Below are positions 37,310 to 45,958 of a stretch of 64,000 bases of DNA, piece by piece. The stretch's first letter is position 1; every line of letters starts with the position of its first letter. Source of the DNA: Paracoccus alcaliphilus (GTDB taxonomy: Bacteria > Pseudomonadota > Alphaproteobacteria > Rhodobacterales > Rhodobacteraceae); assembly GCF_028553725.1 (NCBI RefSeq), contig NZ_CP067124.1, forward strand, positions 1,746,001-1,810,000, read 5' to 3'. Made by a program: the position numbers and the translations under genes. Under the pieces are notes generated by a model. That model did not search any database, had not been told where the DNA came from, and saw nothing but the letters and a program-made list of their open reading frames with translations.

Positions 37310-37516
37310 TCAGGCTGCGTCGTCGTCCAGGTCGATCTCATTCGCCTGCGCCACGACTTCGCGATCACCGTAATGGCCGCAGGACGGGCAGACGTGATGC
37401 GGACGCTTCAGTTCGCCGCAATTGGTGCATTCGTTGGGATTGCCCGCGACCAGCGCATCATGCGCGCGGCGCATGTTGCGTTTCGAGCGGGTCACGCGAT
37501 TCTGAGGGACAGCCAT
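37310..37516 (-). CDS. rpmF: Ribosomal protein L32
   Basis: 68 residues from ATG 37516 ([20 protein letters not shown]). The zinc-ribbon cysteines are present: C-x2-C (CTNC) and C-x2-C (CPSC), so this is the Zn-bound C+ form of L32. Starts the rpmF-plsX-fabH unit. Confidence 0.96.
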   Translation of the reverse strand: MAVPQNRVTRSKRNMRRAHDALVAGNPNECTNCGELKRPHHVCPSCGHYGDREVVAQANEIDLDDDAA

Positions 37517-37766
37517 GTCAAGACCTCGGTTGTCTGGGCAGGACGGCTGATCGCCGCACTGCCGGGAGATTGGAATTCGTAAATGAACCGCGCAGATACG
37601 CCAAGACGGCCATGCCCGCAAGCCCCAGCCGCCAAGCAATCACCGTTAAAGCGCGCTTGCGGCACGACGGACCCCGCAGATAGGGGCAAACACCGTCCGG
37701 GGCAAGGTGATTCCCGCCAGTTGCGCGGATTCGCTGTGGCGGGGCTGCAACGGCATCAGTTGCCCC

Positions 37767-38291
37767 TCAGTCCTTGCCGCGCAGCAACTGGTCCAGCCCG
37801 GCGAAGGGGCGGCGGGTGTCGGCACCGGGTTCTTCATCCTTGGCGGGGTTGCCCAGATCGGCCCCCTCGGCGCGGGGATATTCGGGCAGGGCCAGTGCCA
37901 GTTCCTCGACCATGACGGCGGAGACATCGATGAACTGGCCCAGAGGCTCCAGCTCGTCATCGGGCATCTCGACCTCATCGCCCTCGGGCATGGCCAGATG
38001 CGGCGTATAAAGGCGACGGGCTTGCGTCTCCAGCGTGGTTTTCACCGGCTTCAGCGTGACCACGCAGGCCTGGGTGACGCGGGCGGTCAGGGTGCCCTGC
38101 AACTCCCATGCTTCGCCCGAAGTGGCGCGAACCTGTCCCTCGAAGCCCAGCCGGGGCAGGCCGATCAGATCCAGTTCCTGCGCAATGGCCGCCCGCGTAT
38201 CGGCATCGGGGCGCAGCGCGAAGGAATTGGGCCGGTGCGGGTCCAGATGGGCGACGCGCAGGCGCAGGGGATGGCCGGATATATCGGTCAT
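37767..38291 (-). CDS. YceD/DUF177 family protein
   Basis: 174 residues. DUF177 proteins are associated with 23S rRNA metabolism and usually precede rpmF. Seen: the strand-rich core and the CVVTLKPV motif (conserved single Cys followed by R/K-x-L), and an acidic C-terminal half. A 250-nt gap separates it from rpmF, which suggests that rpmF has its own promoter here. Divergent from bamE. Confidence 0.87.
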   Translation of the reverse strand: MTDISGHPLRLRVAHLDPHRPNSFALRPDADTRAAIAQELDLIGLPRLGFEGQVRATSGEAWELQGTLTARVTQACVVTLKPVKTTLETQARRLYTPHLAMPEGDEVEMPDDELEPLGQFIDVSAVMVEELALALPEYPRAEGADLGNPAKDEEPGADTRRPFAGLDQLLRGKD

Positions 38292-38430
38292 CGGCGGATT
38301 CCGGGTTGCAGTTCGATGCGGATCAAGTGTTTGTCTTTCCTTCGGGTCGATGGCCTGCTTGAGCGTGCGGTCCGAGTTTGCTAAGCCGTGCAGGCCGCGT
38401 CAACCGCCCCAGCGAGAGGGACAAGATTTC

Positions 38431-38886
38431 ATGGCAGCCATCCGGCAGATGCTGATCCTGGCCTTTGTGGCCATTCTGGGGCTGGCGGCCTGTGCGCCAA
38501 TCTATCGTAACCACGGCTTCGTGCCACCCGATATCGATCTGGCTCAGGTCGAGGTCGGACGGACCACGATGGAGGATCTGCCCGGCCTGATCGGGCGGCC
38601 TTCGGCGCAGGGACTGCTGACCGGGTCGGGCTGGTATTACGTCGGCTCTCGCTGGCGCCACTACGGTGCGACCCGCCCGCAAGAGGTGCAGCGTCAGGTC
38701 GTCGCCGTCTCGTTCGCGCCCAATGGCACCGTCAGCAATGTCGAGCGTTTCGGGCTGGAGCGTGGCCGCGTCGTCACCCTGTCGCGTCGCGTGACCGAAG
38801 GCAGCGTGACCGAGATTTCGCTGATCGGCCAGTTGCTTGGCAACCTTGGCAATTTCCAGGCTGGCGACATCATCGACAACTACTGA
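38431..38886 (+). CDS. bamE: Outer membrane assembly lipoprotein BamE/SmpA
   Basis: 151 residues. Lipoprotein signal peptide with lipobox LAAC (cleavage before C21); the SmpA/OmlA core follows (VEVGRTTMEDLPGLIGRPSA, GSGWYYVGSRW, VSNVERFGLERGRVV). BamE is an accessory subunit of the BAM complex inserting beta-barrel proteins. GAGAGGG lies upstream of ATG 38431. Confidence 0.9.
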   Translation: MAAIRQMLILAFVAILGLAACAPIYRNHGFVPPDIDLAQVEVGRTTMEDLPGLIGRPSAQGLLTGSGWYYVGSRWRHYGATRPQEVQRQVVAVSFAPNGTVSNVERFGLERGRVVTLSRRVTEGSVTEISLIGQLLGNLGNFQAGDIIDNY

Positions 38887-38902
38887 TCGGATGACGGGCG
38901 CG

Positions 38903-39898
38903 TCACAGCGCCCTGACCATCCGCCCGGCCAGTTCATGCAGTGCCGCGCGATAGCCGGTTCTGGCCGAGGGCCGGTCGGGGTCCGAGGTGATCGCGATGA
39001 CCGCCGCGGGCTGGCGGCGCGTGGCGGGAAAGACATAGACCATCTGCCCGCCATAGCCCCAGCCATAGCGCACCTCGCGCCCGCCCAGTTCGGAAATGAA
39101 CCAGCCATAACCGTAACCCTGCCCGCTGAAGATCGAGGCGGTGCGCCGCCGCCAGCTGTCCGCGATCCAGCCTGGCGGCACCACCTGCTGCCCGCCCGCG
39201 CGGCCCTGCTGTGCATAAAGGGTGCCGAAGGCCAGCAGCGAACGGGTGCTCATCGCCATCTGGTTGCCGCCCAGATAGATGCCCTGCGGGTCGCGTTCCC
39301 AGCCGGTGATCGCGAATCCCGGCACCGGTGCCAGCCAGTCTCGCGCCAGATCCAGCGTCGTCCGCCCCGTCACCCGCGTCAGGATGGCCGAGACCAGATG
39401 CGTCGAGGCGGTCGAATACTGCATCCGGCCGCCGGGCGACTGGGTGAAGGGCGCGGCCAGCGCGGCGCGGACCCAGTTCGGCGTGCTGACCCAGCGGCCG
39501 TAATTCGCCCCCGACTGCCGCTCCAGCCCGGCCTGCATCGACAGCAGGTGGCCGATGGTCAGCTCGGCCATGCGCGGATCGGGATCGCCGGGCAGATCGG
39601 CGCTGAGAATCGGGACTACGGGCTGATCCGCCCCTTGCAGATCGCCGCGCCCGATGGCGATTCCCGTCAGTGCCGAGATCACCGATTTCGAGGCCGATTT
39701 GATATTCGTGGGCCGGTCGGGCGTCCAGCCGCCAAAGCCGCGCGCGACCCGTTCGGCCCCGTCATGCCAGATTGCGATGGCGCGCAACCCGTCAAGGCTC
39801 TCGGCCCCGCTCAGCAGGTCGGTCAGGTTGTCGGCGCGGGCGATGGCGGGCAGGCCGATCACGGCGCTGGCGGAGGTCAGGAAAAAGCGTCGGTTCAT
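38903..39898 (-). CDS. Secreted beta-lactamase-family serine hydrolase
   Basis: 331 residues. Twin-arginine-like leader (MNRRFFLTSASAVIGLPAIARA, mature at about residue 22). Class C/penicillin-binding fold: S68-A-S-K71 (SxxK) and a YST tyrosine motif (MQYSTASTHL), with GYGYGWF and the closing GYGGQMVYVFP strand, where K/H-T/S-G is replaced by Y-G-G. Substrate unknown; relatives include esterases and D-aminopeptidases, and true beta-lactam resistance is not implied. Confidence 0.82.
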   Translation of the reverse strand: MNRRFFLTSASAVIGLPAIARADNLTDLLSGAESLDGLRAIAIWHDGAERVARGFGGWTPDRPTNIKSASKSVISALTGIAIGRGDLQGADQPVVPILSADLPGDPDPRMAELTIGHLLSMQAGLERQSGANYGRWVSTPNWVRAALAAPFTQSPGGRMQYSTASTHLVSAILTRVTGRTTLDLARDWLAPVPGFAITGWERDPQGIYLGGNQMAMSTRSLLAFGTLYAQQGRAGGQQVVPPGWIADSWRRRTASIFSGQGYGYGWFISELGGREVRYGWGYGGQMVYVFPATRRQPAAVIAITSDPDRPSARTGYRAALHELAGRMVRAL

Positions 39899-40009
39899 GG
39901 GTGCTATATTGCGGGGCTGCGGCTGGCTGCGAAATCACGCTTGCGTCAGGGCGGGCTTGCCTGCCGCGCATCGGCGCACTAGGGCAGGGCGATGCCCGGA
40001 GAAACGCCC

Positions 40010-40807
40010 ATGACCGCCCAGCCGACCGCCGATCTGACCGCGCTTGACGAACTGGCCAGCCGACCGTTCCACGATGCCGATGCGCCGCTGCGTGCGCGGA
40101 TGCTGTCGCGGCTGGCCGATACCGAACTGTCGGTCGCGCTGACGGGCGAGCCTGTGGGCGACCGGGTCGAGTTGCGCATCTTCCCGCTGGAGACCGGCCC
40201 GGTCGCGCTGGCCTTCGATGCCGAGGACCGGCTGGCGGGTTTTCTTGGCGGGCCGGTGGCCTATGCCGCGATGCCGGGGCGGGTGCTGGCCGGGCTGCTG
40301 CTGACCGAGGGCGCGGGGCTGCTGGTCAATCCCGGACATCGTTCCGAGATGCTGCTGGATGCCGCGATGCTGGACTGGTTGCAGGATGCGCTGTCCGCCG
40401 CGCCCGAACAGGCCGAGGCCCGGCTGCGCCTGACCGCCCCCGCACCCGCCACGGTCGAGGCATTGGCGGGCGCGCTGGCCGAACGGCTGGGCGATATGCG
40501 CGGGCTGATCGCGGGCGCCTCGCTGGCGGGTGTTGCCGGGCTGGACGGGGCAGGGCTGGGCGCGACGGGGCAGGGCGATGCCCCGGCCTCGCATCTGCTG
40601 CTGATTCAGGGCGCCGATCCCGACCGCCAGCCCGCCATCGCCAAGGCGCTGGCCGAGGCGCTGGCCTTTCTGCCGCCGCAGCCGGGCGGGGTCGATATCA
40701 GTTTTGCCGACACCGACGCCCCGGCGGTTGCGTTGCGTTTTGATCTGTCACTGCCCGAAGCCCCGGCGCAGCCTCCGCGTCCCAAGGGCCCGCCGATCCT
40801 GCGCTGA
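40010..40807 (+). CDS. SseB-like protein
   Basis: 265 residues from ATG 40010, preceded by GGAGAAAC. SseB N-terminal domain pattern (LTALDELASRPFHDADAPLRARML, TGPVALAFDAEDRLAGFLGGPVAYAAMPGR, GLLVNPGHRSEMLLD). The C-terminal half is Ala-rich with a second alpha/beta unit (HLLLIQGADPDRQPAIAKALAEALAF). Biochemical role unknown in this family outside virulence regulators. pcs follows 48 nt later. Confidence 0.75.
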   Translation: MTAQPTADLTALDELASRPFHDADAPLRARMLSRLADTELSVALTGEPVGDRVELRIFPLETGPVALAFDAEDRLAGFLGGPVAYAAMPGRVLAGLLLTEGAGLLVNPGHRSEMLLDAAMLDWLQDALSAAPEQAEARLRLTAPAPATVEALAGALAERLGDMRGLIAGASLAGVAGLDGAGLGATGQGDAPASHLLLIQGADPDRQPAIAKALAEALAFLPPQPGGVDISFADTDAPAVALRFDLSLPEAPAQPPRPKGPPILR

Positions 40808-40855
40808 GGTCCAAACGCAGTTGCACGACGCCGCGCAACCTGCAAAAAAGGCCGG

Positions 40856-41548
40856 ATGCGATTGCAAACCAAGGCCCTGCTTGTCCACCTTCTGACCGCC
40901 TCGGGCGCTGTCCTGTCGATGCTGGCGATGCTGGCAGCGGTGTCGGAAGAGTGGTCGCTGATGTTCATGTGGCTGGTCGTGGCCTTTGTCGTCGATGGCG
41001 TCGATGGCCCTCTGGCCCGCCGCTATCAGGTCAAGAAGAACTGGCCCGCCTATGACGGCGTGCTGATGGACCTGATTATCGATTACCTGACCTATGTGTT
41101 CATCCCGGCCTTCGCGCTGTTCGAATCGGGGCTGCTGTCGGGCTGGACCGGCTGGTTTGCGATCATCGTCATCGTCTATGGCAGCGTGGTCTATTTCGCC
41201 GATACGCGGATGAAGACCCGGGACAACAGTTTTGCGGGCTTTCCCGGCTGCTGGAACATGGTGATTCTGGTGCTGTTCGCGGTCGAGCCGCACTGGATGG
41301 TGATTCTGGCGATCGTCATCGTGCTGACCATCACCATGTTCACCAATATCAAATTCGTCCACCCGGTCCGCACCGAACGCTGGCGCGCGGTCACACTGCC
41401 GGTCGCCGGGCTGTGGGTGGCCTGTGCCAGTGTCGCGGCATACAGCAACTTCCATTCGGACAACTGGGTCGTGTGGGGGCTTGTCGCCAGCTCTCTCTGG
41501 CTGCTGTTCGCGGGCGCGTTGCAGCAGTTGATGCCGGCCCGGCGCTGA
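40856..41548 (+). CDS. pcs: Phosphatidylcholine synthase
   Basis: 230 residues, about eight membrane helices. Condenses choline with CDP-diacylglycerol to phosphatidylcholine in one step. CDP-alcohol phosphotransferase motif D-G-x2-A-R-x8-G-x3-D-x3-D is present in DGVDGPLARRYQVKKNWPAYDG and MDLIID. The sequence is the Pcs type of alphaproteobacteria, distinct from PgsA at 730. ATG 40856 has AAAAAAGG upstream. Confidence 0.92.
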   Translation: MRLQTKALLVHLLTASGAVLSMLAMLAAVSEEWSLMFMWLVVAFVVDGVDGPLARRYQVKKNWPAYDGVLMDLIIDYLTYVFIPAFALFESGLLSGWTGWFAIIVIVYGSVVYFADTRMKTRDNSFAGFPGCWNMVILVLFAVEPHWMVILAIVIVLTITMFTNIKFVHPVRTERWRAVTLPVAGLWVACASVAAYSNFHSDNWVVWGLVASSLWLLFAGALQQLMPARR

Positions 41549-41590
41549 CCGGGCGCCAGTCAAATCCGATAGAAGCGGTGGGGAATTGCC

Positions 41591-43057
41591 ATGACAGAAC
41601 TGCTGAAATCCTCGGTTGTCGCGCTTGGGCTGATGGCCTCGGCGGCGGCGGCGCAGGACGCGATCACGCTGGGAATGGTGCTGGAACCCCCGACGCTGGA
41701 CCCCACCGCCAATGCCGCCGCCGCCATTGACGAGGTCGTCTATGCCAATCTGTTCGAAGGCCTGACCCGTTTCGGCCCCGATGGCAGCGTCCAGCCCGCG
41801 CTGGCCCACAGCTGGGATGCCGAACAGGACGGGCGCGTCTGGGTCTTTCATTTGCAGGATGGGGTGAGCTTCCATGACGGGGCGGATTTCACCGCCGAGG
41901 ATGTGGTCTTTACACTGGACCGCGCCCGGGCCGACGATTCCACCAATGCCCAGAAGATCCTCTTCGAGGGCATCGAATCGGTCGAGGCCGCCGACCCGCT
42001 GACCGTCCGCGTCACGCTGGCCGCGCCCGATGGCAATTTTCCCTTCAAGATGGCGTGGGGCGATGCGGTGATGCTGGACCCGGCCAGCGCCGACAGCCTT
42101 GCCAATGCCCCCGTCGGCACCGGGCCGTTCCGCTTTGACCAATGGGTGCAGGGCGACCGGATCACGCTGACCGCATGGGACGGCTACTGGGGCGAGAAAC
42201 CGGCGCTGAACCGCGCCACCTTCCGCTTCATCAGCGATCCGTCCGCGGCCTTTGCCGCCGTGATGGCGGGCGACGTCGATGCCTTCCCGAACTTTCCCGC
42301 CCCCGAAACCCTGTCCCAGATCGAGGCCGACCCGCGTTTCCGCGTCATCGTCGGCACCACCGAGGGCGAGACGATTCTGGCGATGAACAACGCCCGCCCG
42401 CCGCTGGATGATGCCCGGCTGCGCAAGGCCATCGCCCATGCGATCAACCGCGACGACATCATCGACGGCGCAATGTTCGGTTACGGCACGCCCATCGGCA
42501 GCCATTTCGCCCCGCATCACCCCGATTACGTCGATCTGACCCAGCAGTCGGATTATGACCCCGAACTGTCGAAACAGCTGCTGGCCGAGATCGGCGAGCC
42601 CGTCCGCCTGCGTCTGGCGCTGCCGCCCCCCTCTTACGCCCGGCGCGGAGGAGAGATCATCGCCGCCCAGCTGCGCGCCGTGGGGATCGAGACCGAGATC
42701 ACCAATGTCGAATGGGCCGGCTGGCTGGAAACCGTCTTCGGCGCCGCCGATTTCGACCTGACGGTAATCAGCCATACCGAGCCGCTGGATATAGATATCT
42801 ATGCCCGCCCCGATTACTATTTCGGTTACGCAAAGCCGGAATTCGTGGCCCTGATGGACGCGATCCAGCGCGCGACCGATCCGGGCGAACGCAGCGACCT
42901 CTACCGACAGGCGCAAGAGATGATCGCCGCCGACAATGTGAACGCGTTCCTGTTTCAGCTGCCCAAGACCGGCGTGGCCGATGCCCGGATCAAGGGCCTG
43001 TGGGAAAACGCCCCCACGCAGGCCAACGACCTGACCGGGGTCAGCTGGGCCGAGTGA
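41591..43057 (+). CDS. Oligopeptide/dipeptide-type ABC substrate-binding protein
   Basis: 488 residues. Signal peptide (about 1-20, ending SAAAAQDA), then a family-5 extracellular solute-binding fold: VLEPPTLDPTANAAAAIDEVVYANLFEGL, VWVFHLQDGVSFHDGADFTAEDVVFTLDRA, FPFKMAWGDAV. The protein appears complete. The permease and ATPase genes that normally follow are absent: after the stop comes an insertion-sequence island, so the rest of the operon may have been lost or displaced. Confidence 0.88.
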   Translation: MTELLKSSVVALGLMASAAAAQDAITLGMVLEPPTLDPTANAAAAIDEVVYANLFEGLTRFGPDGSVQPALAHSWDAEQDGRVWVFHLQDGVSFHDGADFTAEDVVFTLDRARADDSTNAQKILFEGIESVEAADPLTVRVTLAAPDGNFPFKMAWGDAVMLDPASADSLANAPVGTGPFRFDQWVQGDRITLTAWDGYWGEKPALNRATFRFISDPSAAFAAVMAGDVDAFPNFPAPETLSQIEADPRFRVIVGTTEGETILAMNNARPPLDDARLRKAIAHAINRDDIIDGAMFGYGTPIGSHFAPHHPDYVDLTQQSDYDPELSKQLLAEIGEPVRLRLALPPPSYARRGGEIIAAQLRAVGIETEITNVEWAGWLETVFGAADFDLTVISHTEPLDIDIYARPDYYFGYAKPEFVALMDAIQRATDPGERSDLYRQAQEMIAADNVNAFLFQLPKTGVADARIKGLWENAPTQANDLTGVSWAE

Positions 43058-43304
43058 TCACATCGACCTAGGGTGCTGCGGTCGTCGTCGCACGTTATGC
43101 TATCGATACGGTTGCCAACAGCAGCGAACGACTGGCGCCGGCAACGAGCCGTCACAATCCATACCCCGAGATTCCGGCTCGGGACTGATACTATGACGCC
43201 CTTCCCGTACGGTCGCGATGTGCCAGGGTGGGTCTGTAACGATTCACAAGAAGCCGCTAAGCCATGCCCTTGTCTTGCCGAAGGACGGCTCACTTTCGGA
43301 GCTA
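43058..43304. other. Non-coding spacer with a remnant IS110 5' end
   Basis: No credible gene. It contains, at 43219-43247, TGTGCCAGGGTGGGT followed by CTGTAACGATTCAC, which matches in inverted orientation the start region of the IS110 transposase at 47002-47030. To its right the sequence runs straight into the IS630 element. Confidence 0.6.
43219..43247 (+). repeat. Truncated second copy of an IS110-type 5' terminus
   Basis: 29 nt agreeing at about 24 positions with the reverse complement of 47002-47030, including TGTGCCAGGGTGGGT exactly. The expected transposase start about 15 nt further right is missing. It makes an inverted pair about 3.8 kb apart that brackets the IS island. Confidence 0.65.
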
Positions 43305-43386
43305 AAGCATTTCTACTGAACCCTAAATCGTTTGGGGTTCCGTCGCAGCGCGGATCGTGATTCCCTTCTGTCTGGGAGGATAGATC

Positions 43387-43773
43387 ATGTCAGCACCATT
43401 GCCGTCGGCCCTCCGGACGCGGTTTCAGCGATATATCGAGGAGGGTTTAAGCGGTCGGGCGGCGGCGCTGCGGCTGAAACTCTCGCCGGCGACCGGAGCA
43501 CGTTGGGGCCGGGCGATCAGGACCAGGGGGCATGCCGAACCATTGCCCCAGGGACGTCCCAAAGGGCATGGAAAGCTTGCCCCGCACCGGGCCTTTTTCG
43601 AGGAACTGCTCGCACAGGATCCCGACATCACGCTGTTCGAACTCAGGGACGCGCTGGTCGCAGCGGAAGGCGTTCGTGTCCATCACTCGTCCATTGCCAG
43701 TCTGCTGTCTCGCCTTGGGTTCACCTATAAAAAAAGTCGCTGGTGGCCGCCGAACGCCGCGGTGCCAGGGTAA
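43387..43773 (+). CDS. IS630 transposase, upstream frame (DNA-binding part)
   Basis: 128 residues, with GGGAGG before the start. Helix-turn-helix part that binds the element's ends (LSGRAAALRLKLSPATGARWGRAI and HHSSIASLLSRLGFTYKK). The natural product is longer: at the A7 run 43729-43735 a -1 slip moves ribosomes to the frame reading K-S-L-V-A-A-E-R of the next ORF, as expected for IS630 fusion transposases. Confidence 0.85.
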   Translation: MSAPLPSALRTRFQRYIEEGLSGRAAALRLKLSPATGARWGRAIRTRGHAEPLPQGRPKGHGKLAPHRAFFEELLAQDPDITLFELRDALVAAEGVRVHHSSIASLLSRLGFTYKKSRWWPPNAAVPG

Positions 43774-44345
43774 GACAGCGGCGAACCGACTGGTTCGAGC
43801 ATCGCTTGCCAACCATCGCGGATCGGCCGGAACGCGTGGTTTTCATAGACGAGACCTCGGTGAAGACCAATCTCACCCGTCTGCGGGGTCGTGCCCTGCG
43901 CGGCACACGCCTGACCATGGATGCGCCCTTCGGCAGCTGGGGAACACAGACCCTGATCGCCGGGCTCACACCGGATGCCCTGATTGCGCCCTGGTGCATC
44001 CGGGGCGCAATGGACGGCCCCGCCTTCGCAGCCTGGGTTCGCGAGGTCCTGATCCCGGAGATCGAGCCGGGAACCGTGGTGATCCTCGACAACCTTGCCA
44101 CCCACCACAACAAGCAGGCTGCTGAGGCTCTGCGTGCCCATCGCTGCTGGTTTCTCTATCTGCCGCCATATTCGCCGGACCTGAACCCCATCGAAATGGC
44201 ATTCGCAAAACTCAAGGCGCACCTGCGCAGGATCGGGGCAAGAACATTTACCGACGTCTTCAAGGCCATCGGCGAAGTCTGTGATCTCTTCGATCCCGGC
44301 GAATGTTGGAACTACTTCAAGGCCGCAGGATATGTCGCAGGTTAA
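43743..44345 (+). CDS. IS630 transposase, downstream frame (DDE catalytic part)
   Basis: 200 residues in the frame reached by -1 shift at 43729-43735; the GTG at 43743 is only the first possible start in this frame. DDE catalytic triad intact: Asp in FIDETSVKTN, Asp in VILDNLATHHN, Glu in PDLNPIEMAF. No stop interrupts it, so the element could still be active. Confidence 0.85.
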   Translation: MAAERRGARVRQRRTDWFEHRLPTIADRPERVVFIDETSVKTNLTRLRGRALRGTRLTMDAPFGSWGTQTLIAGLTPDALIAPWCIRGAMDGPAFAAWVREVLIPEIEPGTVVILDNLATHHNKQAAEALRAHRCWFLYLPPYSPDLNPIEMAFAKLKAHLRRIGARTFTDVFKAIGEVCDLFDPGECWNYFKAAGYVAG

Positions 44346-44360
44346 AACAGAAATGCTTTA

Positions 44361-44640
44361 GGGTTTGAACCCGCATTTTGATGGTGCAATCTTTTCTCAT
44401 GAATGGAAGGATGCGTTATGGGCCAAGTTCAGCACGGGAGCGCCCCGGTAACAGCGGCAGTCCGTCGAGCGATACAACATGGTCAAGAGAGCCTGAGGCC
44501 ATTGGCGAAACGCTACGGGATCAATCGGAAGCCCATGGCAAAGTGGAAGAAGCGGACCTCGGTGGCCGACCTTCCAACCGGGCCGCAAGATCCGCACTCG
44601 TCGGTGCTGTCGTTGGAGGAGGAGGCGATCATCGTTACAT
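44361..44640 (+). pseudogene. 5' fragment of an IS481-type transposase gene
   Basis: From ATG 44418 the reading frame starts MGQVQHGSAPVTAAVRRAIQ and continues with ESLRPLAKRYGINRKPMAKW (helix-turn-helix) and SVLSLEEEAIIV, the N-terminus of an IS481-family transposase. Homology ends at about 44640; the last residues before the stop at 44687 are IS5 end sequence. The DDE domain is missing. The left end of the old element lies near 44361, next to IS630. Confidence 0.75.
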
Positions 44641-44659
44641 CGCTGCTTGCAACCGGCAT

Positions 44660-45703
44660 TGTTGCAGAAGTCGTTTTCAGGACATAATGCCGCTTTTCCC
44701 GGCTGAGTTCATGCCACGCGTTCGATCTGGGCGGTGCCGAGGGCATTGAAGCGGTTCATCAGGGCCACGCGGATGTGGATCTCGGCTGTCTGACGGTCGG
44801 GGTCCCTCGAGGCGATCCGCTCGCCGAAGGATTTCAGGTTCCTCATCCGGGCCTCGACCCGGCTGCGGACATGGTCGCCGGACCATCTTTTCCAAATCGT
44901 CCGGCCGAGGCGCCGGGTTGCCCTCAGGATGTCGTTGCGGGCCAGGGCAGCGGGGCAATCTTCTTTCCAGAGGCGGCCATTTCTGCGGATGAGAATGATC
45001 CCTGTGCCACCGCGCGCGAGGATCGCCGAATGGCAACGGCGGGTGCCTTCGGCGCCATCACCGGTAACGGTGCCGATTTCCTCGTCTTCCGGGATCTGGT
45101 CCAGAAGATCAGGGAGAACGGGGCTGTCGCCCTCACGGCTGGAGGTGAATTCCACCGCCCGGACGTTGCCGGTCGCCGTGTCCATCGCCAGATGGACCTT
45201 GCGGTACTGGCGCCGGCGGTGGGTGCCATGCTTCCTCGCCAGCCACTCTCCGTCGCCCAGGAACTTGATCCCGGTGCTATCCACCCGCAGGTTCAGAGGG
45301 CCCGGAGCCCGGCGCGACGAAAGCTGGACCGCGATTGTCTTCTGGCGGCGGCTGAGCGTGGAGAAGTCCGGGACCGGCCAGTCCAGACCAGCCATCTCAA
45401 GGATGCTGGCGACCAGTCCGGTCGTTTGCCGAAGCGGCAGGCCGAAGGGCACCTTCATCATCAGGCAGAACTGGATGGTGGCGTCGGAGAAGACCGGCGG
45501 ACGTCCGGGCTTGCCTGCCTTCGGCGCAGGCCAGTCCATGTCCCGGTCTAGCCAGACGAGCAGAGATCCGCGCCGCTTCAGCGCGTCGTTATAGGATTGC
45601 CAGTTGGTCGTACCGTAGCGGGCAGGTTCGGGCTTGCTCATGGCAGGCTCTTAACCCACCAGATTCACGCCGTGAATCCCGGATGATGATCAGTTCTGCA
45701 ACA
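44660..45703 (-). mobile_element. IS5-family insertion sequence (IS903-like)
   Basis: About 1,044 bp with terminal inverted repeats TGTTGCAGAA (44660-44669) and TTCTGCAACA (45694-45703), containing one full-length transposase gene on the minus strand. Its left end interrupts the IS481-type gene. No matching target duplication is visible in the flanks (GCAT against TGTA), so flanking DNA has been rearranged or the true ends lie slightly further out. Confidence 0.75.
44709..45641 (-). CDS. IS5-family transposase
   Basis: 310 residues. Starts with the group-typical TNWQSYNDALKRRGSLLVWLD. DDE residues: Asp in LRVDSTGIK, Asp in VTGDGAEG, and the Y(2)R(3)E region with HRRRQYRKVHLAMD and a Glu in SRVEARMRNLKSFGER. 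Full length and uninterrupted. Confidence 0.88.
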   Translation of the reverse strand: MSKPEPARYGTTNWQSYNDALKRRGSLLVWLDRDMDWPAPKAGKPGRPPVFSDATIQFCLMMKVPFGLPLRQTTGLVASILEMAGLDWPVPDFSTLSRRQKTIAVQLSSRRAPGPLNLRVDSTGIKFLGDGEWLARKHGTHRRRQYRKVHLAMDTATGNVRAVEFTSSREGDSPVLPDLLDQIPEDEEIGTVTGDGAEGTRRCHSAILARGGTGIILIRRNGRLWKEDCPAALARNDILRATRRLGRTIWKRWSGDHVRSRVEARMRNLKSFGERIASRDPDRQTAEIHIRVALMNRFNALGTAQIERVA

Positions 45704-45958
45704 TGTATAACCGCCCCTTGCGCAAGAGGGTTTGTGGATCAGTTTCGCGCGCTGTCGGGTGCTGACATGTATCCGGCCTCTGTTGCGGCCATCGTCATGC
45801 CGCCGGCCCGTATGGTGTTCGCGGATCAGGTCCCAAATCAACGCCGCGTGCTCGAAGGCACTTTGTTGCAGGCTGGTTCCTCTGATCCCGTCTCACGACC
45901 GTTGCGCCAAACGTCTCCTTGCCCTCTTTTGCTCCGACGTCCTCGCGACCTTGACGGC
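45704..45958 (-). other. Non-coding DNA downstream of the IS110-type transposase
   Basis: 255 nt between the IS5 end and the transposase stop, with no credible ORF. In the IS1111 group of IS110 elements the guide (bridge/seek) RNA is encoded in the non-coding stretch 3' of the transposase; this stretch has the right place and size. Part of it may belong to another element: GGCACTTTGTTGCAGG at about 45863 looks like a different IS end. Confidence 0.4.

Larger units (their letters stand above)
43305..44358 (+). mobile_element. IS630-family insertion sequence, complete
   Basis: About 1,054 bp bounded by inverted repeats AAGCATTTCT (43305-43314) and AGAAATGCTT (44349-44358), flanked on both sides by TA (43303-43304, 44359-44360), the target duplication of IS630/mariner elements. 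It encodes a transposase in two overlapping frames joined by -1 frameshifting. The element lies just outside the left part of an IS481-type fragment. Confidence 0.88.

Noticed and set aside
38903..39898. Possible antibiotic-resistance beta-lactamase
   Set aside because: SxxK and Tyr motifs place it in the broad serine-hydrolase family, but the third motif is changed and the locus gives no resistance context.
43073..43360. 95-codon frame in the IS spacer
   Set aside because: Its only recognisable part (PGWVCNDS) comes from non-coding sequence of an IS110 5' end; it runs into the IS630 terminal repeat.
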